Shown in pieces: positions 57,691 through 64,000 of a DNA stretch of 64,000 nucleotides; position 1 is the stretch's first letter, and each line of letters starts with the position of its first letter. A program made the position numbers and the translations under genes. The DNA is taken from the NCBI RefSeq assembly GCF_037893015.1, contig NC_133666.1:654028957-654092956 (forward strand), in the 5' to 3' direction. Under the pieces are notes generated by a model. That model saw nothing but the letters and a program-made list of their open reading frames with translations, made no database searches and had not been told where the DNA came from. This DNA is from Macrotis lagotis. Taxonomy: Eukaryota; Chordata; Mammalia; Peramelemorphia; Peramelidae.

Positions 57691-58215
57691 TGAACCTCAC
57701 TAAAGGTCTTCTATCTCTGATATTCTGGATTGTAAGGGCCCTGTCAGTTCTTTGGTTCTAGGATCTGTTTTCCCTCCTTGAAAAAATGACCTCCTTAACC
57801 TCTGCCACCTTTACCATTCATGGTCACATAAGAAATGGCACTGGCTTGAGTTAAGCTGTTTAAAGGAGGTGTTGGGCAGGCTGGGACACTTGAGTCTCTT
57901 ATGCCAAGGAAAATAGAAAATATTAGCTGAGAACCATCTGGCCAATGGATTCTCATCACCCCAGCCCCAGTCCACTCCCAGGACCTCTGGGGGGCAAATG
58001 CAGCTTTGGACAGGGAATCTGTCATTGATTCACCATGTGACCTTGGGTAAGTTCCCTTCTATCTTTGGCCTCAGTTTCTCTATCTGTAAGGTTAAGTGGT
58101 TAGTCTTTCTTAAGGTCTCTTATAATATTAATTAATTCTCTGTTTCTAAAATTAATGATCTGGGTACACTGCCTCTATTAACTTCAGTTTCCTTCTTGAG
58201 ACATTTTACCCTCAG

Positions 58216-58389
58216 GATGCTGACCACCCTGTACAAGTCATTTTGGAAGGATGAGTACTGGTTCCCCCCTGGGTACACATGGGCTGACCTGGAAGATTCA
58301 GATGGCATCACATACCCTCATCCCAAAGACCTGCTGACAGCCATTCCCCTAATATTTGTCTTATTAATCTTTAGATTTATCTTGGAGAG
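58216..58389 (+). CDS. CERS4: Ceramide synthase 4-like, first coding exon (residues 1-57)
   Basis: Ceramide synthases are multi-pass ER enzymes that N-acylate sphingoid bases with a fatty acyl-CoA. The acceptor TTTACCCTCAG precedes the exon, ATG is at 58217, and donor GTAAGT is at 58390. The protein starts MLTTLYKSFWKDEYWFPPGY and continues TWADLEDSDG and YPHPKDLLTAIPLIFVLLIF, with a first membrane segment at about residues 36-54. From memory, human CERS4 reads DGRVYPHPQDLLAALPLALV here, closer than CERS2, 3, 5 or 6. The upstream in-frame ATG at 58196 lies in the intron and is not the start. Residue 19 is Gly, so the NxT sequon of CERS4 and most relatives is absent. The gene continues past the right edge; orthologue versus paralogue is undecided. 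Confidence 0.88.
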
Positions 58390-59000
58390 GTAAGTCAGCT
58401 GTGAGAGATTTTCCCTTACTCCCTTTTGAAAAAAGAAAATAAAATGTTTTTGATGTCTTTTGTTTTTAGAAAACATTTGCAATGAAAAAAATCTTTCTAC
58501 CAACTGTTTTTGATAAAAGTCCTATATAGAGATATACAGAGATATAGTTATCTATATAGGTACCTTATTCCCCGTCAGACCATAAACTTATTAAAGGCAA
58601 GGATGGCATCTTAAAGTCTATATCTCTCTCTCCAGCTCAAGTACTGAATTTTGTATCTATTGGTAAAAATAAGTATTTACCAAATAATGAATTTCAGTGG
58701 TGGGGGGGGGGAGGCAAGGGGTAAAGAATATTTGCTCTTTGACTATGGTACAATATCTTGGGGAACCCATCTGATACAACAAAAGGGATCTTCCTGTCCC
58801 CTTTCCTGACAGTCCAAAAAGTCCTTCCCATAGGAAAATATATGATTTTTCCCCCTCTAAGGTAAATAGTATGCTCCAACACCCTCAAGCTATGTCTGAT
58901 TGACTAGTGGAGCTGGTGGACAAATTTTGACTGACAGCTCCCAAAGGGAAATAAATGGGTGGGTTCCTGTGTACTCAGCTCCTCTTGTTTCCTCTCACAG

Positions 59001-59118
59001 AGCCATCGGGCTACCTTTGAGCAAAGTCCTGGGTGTACGTGACACCCTCAGGATTAAAGTTACTCCCAACCCCATTCTGGAGTCATTTTTCCAGACCCGG
59101 AGTAAGAATCCTAAAAAG
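59001..59118 (+). CDS. CERS4: Ceramide synthase 4-like, second coding exon (residues 58-97)
   Basis: Acceptor CCTCTCACAG before 59001 and donor GTGAGC at 59119. Codon 58 (AGA, Arg) is split over the junction. The peptide AIGLPLSKVLGVRDTLRIKV then TPNPILESFFQTRSKNPKK aligns with human CERS4 FIGLPLSRWLGVRD..., which is the strongest single hint for CERS4 over the other five family members. The exon begins the homeobox-like domain of CERS2-6. It ends on a complete codon, which fits the next exon. Confidence 0.88.
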
Positions 59119-59375
59119 GTGAGCAGATCTGAGGTTTGTATGCAATTAAGGATTTTGTAAGGTTTAAATCCCCATCCCCTTTAATAGGGCAGTCTCTGAT
59201 GTTCACTGGTCCTTGAATAAGAAGTGGGGGGAATGGGAGGTGTTTTGTGCCTGGAGCTTCCTGAGACACCTACTCTCTGTTTTTCTGTTTCCTCTGGAGA
59301 GGGTGACATTTATTCTGAACATGAAGTTCTACCAACCTCTAACCTCAGAGGGGATTAAGAGTTCATAAGAGGGGT

Positions 59376-59530
59376 GGCTAGGTGGTGCAGTGGATAGAGC
59401 ACCAGCCCTGGAGTCAGGAGGACCTGAGTTCCAATCTGACCTCAGACACTTAATAATTACCTAGCTGTGTGGCCTTGGGCAAGCCACTTAACCCCATTTG
59501 CCTTGAAAAAAACCTAAAAAATAAAAATAA
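59376..59530 (+). repeat. tRNA-derived marsupial SINE (CERS4-like intron)
   Basis: Near-consensus, target duplication AAGAGTTCATAA on both sides (about 59357 and 59541). Confidence 0.95.
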
Positions 59531-59734
59531 AAAAAATAAAAGAGTTCATAAAACCTGGGTTCTAATCCCACCTCTGCCACTGACTTGCCTTGTGACCTTA
59601 ATCAAGTCACTTTTTTGGGTAGTCTCATCTGTAAAATGAAGAGATGATCCAGCTTTCCCAGTTTTCCTAGTCTATGTCCTGGAGACATGGTTTTCTCCCT
59701 ATGAGTCATTTCCTCTACTTCATCTACATGTTCA

Positions 59735-60370
59735 ATATATTCAATAAGTCACCTAGTCTTATTGATTGTATTTCCATACCACGTCCCAAACTCTGCCCTT
59801 CTCTTCATTCCTCCCATAGTCACTTTAATTCAGGTTTTCAATTCCTCTGCCCCCCATTATTGTAAAGGCCTCTTCATGTGTTCCATGACCTCCAATGTCT
59901 TCCACACTACAATCCATGTGCCACACAGTTATCAATCAGATATCCCTAAAACTCCTGTCTGGCTGTGCCATGCCTATGATCCCATAAGTAACTATTGACT
60001 CCAAATTAATTCAAATGGTTCTTTTTGACCTGTAAAACCCTATGTAATTGTACTACAATCTACTTTTTAAGATTTATTGCACATCCTTAACCCTACACCC
60101 TCTGTTGTAGCAAAATTCACCAAGTAAGGAATGTTCTTCTTCTTCAGAAATACTCTCACTTCTTCATTGTGGAAATCCCAAATCCTTTCAAGGCTTTGAC
60201 CTCCTTCAGAAACTTTTCCAAATCTTCCTAGTTATTAATATTCCTCTGAAAATACTTTATATTTATTTACATCTATTTTGCATTTAGTTACATGTACACA
60301 TGGTGTATCCCCCTAATAGAATGTAAGTTCAGTGAAGGCAGGGAATACTTATAGTTTTCATCTTTCCACA
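59735..60370 (+). repeat. L2 element, 3' part
   Basis: L2 order with AAAAACTCCTGTCTGGCTGT-like wording, CTACAATCTACTTTTTAAGA, and the end TAGAATGTAAGTTCAGTGAA / GGCAGGGAATACTT. Confidence 0.75.
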
Positions 60371-60375
60371 GTGTC

Positions 60376-60545
60376 TAGGGGCAGCTAGGTGGAATAGTGG
60401 ATAGAGCACCAGCCCTGAAGTCAGGAGGATCTTAGTTAAAATCCAGACTCAAACACTTAATAATTACCTAGCTGTGTGATCTTGGGCAAGTCACTTAACC
60501 CCATTGCCTCAACCAAAAACAAAAAAACAAAAAACAAAAATAAAA
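60376..60545 (+). repeat. tRNA-derived marsupial SINE
   Basis: GGGGCAGCTAGGTGGAATAG ... CACTTAACCCCATTGCCTCA with an AACAAAAA-rich tail, inserted at the end of the L2. Confidence 0.93.
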
Positions 60546-60877
60546 AGAAGCAAACCAAAAAAATGTAAAAACAAAGACTCTCTTCCCAACCTCCTCTTTC
60601 CCCAAGGGCAGCACAACTATGGATGGGCCAGGGTATGCTTTGGAGAATTTTTTTACAGGGAAGTTATGTTACAGCCTGGGAGTAGGGGAGGTGAGTCCTA
60701 CAGAAGGAGGCTCAAGAACGTACAGCTACCATCTTCTTCAAAGCCTCCAGGACCCTGGAGAGCAGAGTCAGCCCTTCCTGAATAGAGACACTATTGTGAG
60801 TTTAAGGGAGAGGAGAGTCATCTGAAACTAAGGTCTTCCCTTTGTCTGCCCTACCCCTAATTTTCTGTTATTCCTAG

Positions 60878-60996
60878 GATGAGCTTGGTCACCTGGCCAG
60901 CCAGTGCAACCTCTCTGTGAGGCAAGCTGAACGTTGGTTTCGATGCCGGAGAAACCAAGAACGACCATTATTGACCAAGAAATTCACTGAAAGTTT
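60878..60996 (+). CDS. CERS4: Ceramide synthase 4-like, third coding exon (residues 98-136)
   Basis: Acceptor TTATTCCTAG, donor GTGAGT at 60997, followed by a run of more than 20 Gs in the intron. It encodes most of the homeobox-like domain: [20 protein letters not shown] then [14 protein letters not shown]. The WFRxRRNQ(D/E)RP core is invariant in CERS2-6; here the position before the RR pair is Cys where CERS4 has Arg and CERS3 Ser. Codon 137 is split (TT|T, Phe). TxKKF then continues into the next membrane segment, as in the family. Confidence 0.9.
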
Positions 60997-61002
60997 GTGA
61001 GT

Positions 61003-61027
61003 TGGGGGGGGGGGGGGGGGGAGGGGG
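61003..61027 (+). repeat. Poly(G) run directly after a splice donor
   Basis: G-run interrupted by one A, starting 6 bp after the donor of the third coding exon. It could form a G-quadruplex in the pre-mRNA. Confidence 0.8.
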
Positions 61028-61190
61028 GAAATCTGATGGAAAATTTACTCCAAGGTATTGAGTCAGAGAGCTATGGAACCAGGCCTGACTTGGAAAGCAA
61101 GGTCTCCATTGTTCATCTCTCCGCTCACGCTCTCTCACCCCAGCAATATGATCTCATTCATTCATTTCTACTCTTGTTCTGTATTTTCAG

Positions 61191-61248
61191 TTGGAAATTT
61201 TCATTTTATTCGTGTTCTTTCTTTGGAGGTTTGTTCACCCTCTACAAT
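61191..61248 (+). CDS. CERS4: Ceramide synthase 4-like, fourth coding exon (residues 137-156)
   Basis: A 58-bp exon with acceptor GTATTTTCAG and donor GTGAGT at 61249. It encodes FWKFSFYSCSFFGGLFTLYN, which lines up with human CERS4 SWRFLFYLSSFVGGLSVLYH, the second membrane segment. The frame is preserved on both sides (split codon in, complete codon out). The intron that follows is pyrimidine-rich and holds decayed repeats. Confidence 0.85.
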
Positions 61249-61969
61249 GTGAGTATGTCCTGTCCCATCCCTGCCACATGACCACCCCTTTTCATTTGAC
61301 TCCTCATCCATTCCATTCCCATTATCTTAGTCCTTCTGCCTTTTTCTGTCCAACCATCCTCTTTCATCATTCCCCAGTCCCTTCCATCCTCTCATCTTCT
61401 CTTGGTTCTCTGTTCCCACACTGTTAACCTTGCCCCTTCTTGCTTTCCCCATTCTTTGTGTCCATTTGCATGTCCCTATATTCATCCTTTCCAGTTCCCT
61501 TTACCTTTGTGATTTTTTTGTCCTCTCCATTTCTTATTCTCTTTATCTCTTTCCACCCTCCTTCATCCCTTGTCTTTCTAGCTCTTTTAATTGTTCCTTC
61601 TTTCATTCCTTTGATTCTTAAATTCTTTATTCTGATCCTCCATTCTCTGCCTTCTTAGGCTCCCCACACACATTTATCTTTACTTTCTCATCCTGTTCCT
61701 TATCTATTTCATTGTCACCCCACCCTTACTCCAAGTCCATCTTTCCCCCATCAACCCTAAATCATGTCCTTCATTCTCTTTTATCATCCCATACTGTAGC
61801 CCCATATGGGGCTGGGTGAGGCAAGGTCACAGACTCTCCAAGGGCGATGTAGCTAGACTGATCAATAGACAGGATGAGTCAGACAGGTACTGGAACAGAA
61901 ATACTGCCACTCAATCATAGAAATGAGGGTTTCAAAAGGAGCAAGTCCATACTTGGTGGAGAAGGAGAG

Positions 61970-62960
61970 GAGGAAGGAGCAGGTCATAGAATCCCAGGAA
62001 CTGAGACTGGGAAGGGACTGCAACTGGTATCTTGTCCAACCCATATAAGACAGGAGTTCACACAACAACATATCTGACAAGTGACTATCACTTAGCTTTG
62101 GTTTGAAGACCTCCACAGCAAGGGAAGACATCACCTTCCAGGGTTCACTTTTGGGACAGCTCTCATTAAAAATGAGAAATTTTTCAAGCCAATATTGACT
62201 TCTTTATAATTTCCACTCATTACTTCTGGTTCTGCCTTCTGGGGTCAACAAGATGAATCCCTCAACCTCGTGACAACAGACTTAAAAACATGTTCCCCTT
62301 CTTCTCCAGACCAAACAGTTTCTCTAGATCCTCATATGACAGGAATTCAAATCCCTTCCCCATCCAATCAGTTACCAAGTCTTGCTGATCCTATTTCTAT
62401 AACATTTCTTGAAACTATCTCCTTCTCTCTACACCCACCAGAGCCCCCCTACTTCAGGACCTCATGATGTCTGCTCTCCACTATTGCAATAGACCTCTAA
62501 TTGGCTCTGTGGTCATTATTATCTCCTTTCTAACAGTCCATTCTCCTCACAAACATACCTAAAGCTACTGTCTTACCATGCCACTTCCCCTTTCAAGAAA
62601 TTTTAATGATCCTCTGTTGCCTCTAAGATGAAATACAAACTGTCCTCTTTGATCTGTAACATTCTTCATAATTTGACTCTAATCTATTTTTTGAGGCTTA
62701 TCACATGTAAACCATATTCTAGATAAATTCACTTACTTCTTGCTGTTGGTTACCCTCCTCTGGACTCTCCCCTGCTTATCCATGTCCTTTTTACAGCGAT
62801 GCATAGAATTGTACCCAAACCTCCAGATCAGATTTGATGAGGAAGAATATAGTTAGATTATTCTCTATTCCTAGAAGCTATCTATGCCTCTCTTAATGTA
62901 ACCTAATTTACAATTAGCTCTTATGGCTGCTATATCACACTACTAAAAACCTTTAATTTT
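61970..62960 (+). repeat. Ancient CR1/L3-like repeat split by an L2
   Basis: Left part 61970 to about 62350 (CTTGTCCAACCCATATAAGA, GACCTCCACAGCAAGGGAAG, CTTCTGGTTCTGCCTTCTGG, TCCTCATATGACAGGAATTC) and right part about 62736-62960 (TACCCTCCTCTGGACTCTCC, GCTGCTATATCACACTACTA) are consecutive parts of one old amniote repeat. An L2 fills the gap. Confidence 0.5.
62352..62735 (+). repeat. L2 fragment inside the older repeat
   Basis: CCATCCAATCAGTTACCAAG, TCTGTGGTCATTATTATCTC, TAAGATGAAATACAAACTGT follow the L2 order. Confidence 0.7.
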
Positions 62961-63340
62961 TTTTTTGAGACTGGGAATCTGGTTAAATGTTCCAATCATT
63001 TGGAAGCTTCCTAGTTTGACAGATCTCCCTAACTCAATCCATACCTCCTTGCTCTTCCAGAAGAACTAGATGCTAATGATGTGAAGGGAAGTAAAAAGGA
63101 AAAAAGGTCAAGTATCTAACCAGCAAATTCACAAAGTTTGCTTCTGACTTTTTCTGAACCTGGGAAAGAGTGAAAAGAGGAGGCCAGGTTAAGGATAGAA
63201 GATGATACGAAGTGGTGTTGCAATCATTCCTCTTAAGTGCTTAGAGGTCTCTGGGAAAAGATTCAAAATGATAGGGAGGAGCCACTGCTTGTGTGGACTA
63301 GTGATTCTGAGAGCAGTGTCTAAAACATATCCTTTGCTTC
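62961..63340. other. Intron sequence without recognised repeat
   Basis: Part of the CERS4-like intron leading to the acceptor at 63346. No features beyond a pyrimidine tract. Confidence 0.4.
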
Positions 63341-63346
63341 TTTTAG

Positions 63347-63397
63347 GAAACCTGGTTTAGCCAGCCAGAGACAACATGGATTGGATACCCTAAGCAG
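63347..63397 (+). CDS. CERS4: Ceramide synthase 4-like, fifth coding exon (residues 157-173)
   Basis: A 51-bp exon, acceptor TTGCTTCTTTTAG, donor GTGAGC at 63398. It encodes ETWFSQPETTWIGYPKQ, matching human CERS4 ESWLWAPVMCWDRYPNQ in the luminal loop; the YP(N/K/I)Q end is common to the family. The remaining exons, with the Lag1p motif and its two catalytic histidines and the acidic tail, would lie beyond the window: about 173 of roughly 390 residues are covered. Confidence 0.85.
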
Positions 63398-63467
63398 GTG
63401 AGCAACATTTGGCCAGTGCCGAGTGTGTCCACTGAAACAATTCCTAGGGAGTAACAAGGATGAGGAA

Positions 63468-63492
63468 GAGGAGGAAGAGGAGGAGGAGGATG
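63468..63492. repeat. (GAG)n microsatellite
   Basis: AGGAAGAGGAGGAAGAGGAG-type purine run. Confidence 0.9.
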
Positions 63493-63528
63493 AAAGCTAT
63501 TATTTATAAAGTTCTTTAAGAGTTGTAG

Positions 63529-63673
63529 GGTTGGCTAGGTGGCACAGTGGATAAAGCACTGGTCCTGGAGTCAGGAGTACCTGGGTTCAAATCCAGTCTC
63601 AGACACCTAGCTGTGTGGCCTTGGGCAAGCCACTTAACCCCATTTTGGCTTGCAAAAACCTAAAAAAAAAAAA
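63529..63673 (+). repeat. tRNA-derived marsupial SINE inserted in a MIR
   Basis: Lacks about 20 bp of the middle (CAGACACCTAGCTGTG). Target duplication AAGAGTTGTA / AAGAGTTGCA. Confidence 0.93.
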
Positions 63674-63895
63674 AAAGAGTTGCAAAGCACTTTACAAATG
63701 TCATATCATTTGATTCTCACAACAAATCTGTGAGGGAGGTACTTTGATTATCCTTATTTTACAGATGAGGAACCCAAGACAGATAAGGTTAAATGGCATC
63801 TCTAAGGTCGGACAGCCAGGAAGTGTCTGGGGCTAAATTTGAACTCAAGTCCTGACCCTAGGTCCAATAGACCTTCCACTTGCTCCTTAGTGGCC
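63674..63895 (-). repeat. MIR-type ancient SINE
   Basis: GCAAAGCACTTTACAAATGT, TTATTTTACAGATGAGGAAC, GGACAGCCAGGAAGTGTCTG in reverse MIR order. Confidence 0.75.
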
Positions 63896-64000
63896 AGTAA
63901 AGAATGTTTGCTATACACTCTTCCCTTTTCCAATACTTACTCCAAATGCCTACCTTCAGATCACAGAATCTTAATGTTGGAAAGGAAGAGAAAAATTATC

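Noticed and set aside
58196-58216. Upstream ATG at 58196 as the CERS4-like start
   Set aside because: It lies before a good splice acceptor (58214-58215), and the family N-terminus aligns with the ATG at 58217.
60504-60825. Overlapping 93- and 68-codon plus-strand frames in a CERS4-like intron
   Set aside because: The first begins in a SINE tail, neither resembles CERS, and the phases of the flanking exons fit without an extra exon.
61191-61658. Several Ser/Phe/Leu-rich frames in the intron after the fourth coding exon
   Set aside because: Pyrimidine-rich intron sequence yields such frames; only 61191-61248 is supported as an exon.

Overview
The window is a repeat-dense, AT-rich piece of a marsupial genome. 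The diagnosis rests on more than twenty copies of the tRNA-derived marsupial SINE whose head reads GGTGGCTAGGTGGCACAGTG, on SINEs carrying RTE-type tails (Mar1-like and BovB-tailed), on marsupial-type L1 3' ends, and on L1-derived ORF1-only elements of HAL1 (half-L1) type. A dasyurid or other Australian lineage seems likelier than opossum from the SINE tail (TTGCAAAAACCTAAA), but this is weak inference.

The only host gene with clear coding exons is at the right end. Five coding exons on the + strand (58216-63397) encode the first 173 residues of a ceramide synthase, closest to CERS4 as far as I can recall. The gene runs off the right edge. A candidate TATA promoter with a spliced leader lies 7 kb upstream (51261-51342). 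A second host-derived sequence is an inactive MDM2 retrocopy at 12391-12950.

Layout. 1-3117: HAL1 copy A (-), with an ORF1 broken by one small frameshift. 3118-8400: SINE, retroviral pol fossil, 5'-truncated L1 (-), and about 0.9 kb without identifiable content. 8409-11033: full-length HAL1 copy B (-) bounded by a 9-bp target duplication. 11.1-13.0 kb: L1 ORF2 remnant, MDM2 retrocopy, LTR scrap. 13.0-16.3 kb: mostly plain sequence with SINEs. 16.5-20.3 kb: BovB element (-) split by an RTE copy with an inverted 5' half, itself split by a SINE. 20.4-24.3 kb: L1 3' end, two CTCF-like sites, MIR and L2. 24.4-28 kb: old ORF1 remnant split by a 2-kb L1. 28-31.3 kb: SINEs, microsatellites, L1 3' end. 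31.3-35.6 kb: HAL1 copy C (+), holding a solo LTR that itself holds an L1 fragment. 36-40 kb: fossil betaretrovirus-like provirus (-). 40-48.5 kb: SINEs, MIR, L2, an L1 3'-end foldback, BovB 3' half. 48.5-49.4 kb: HAL1 copy D (-). 49.5-58 kb: L2, MIR, microsatellites and the possible promoter. 58.2-64 kb: the CERS4-like gene with repeats in its introns.

No CRISPR array, operon or prokaryotic feature is present. The strongest unexplained pattern is a HAL1 subfamily (copies A, C, D) that carries a SINE-derived block inside its 3' untranslated region, while copy B shows the empty site. That suggests a retrotransposon lineage that captured a SINE and kept multiplying with it.
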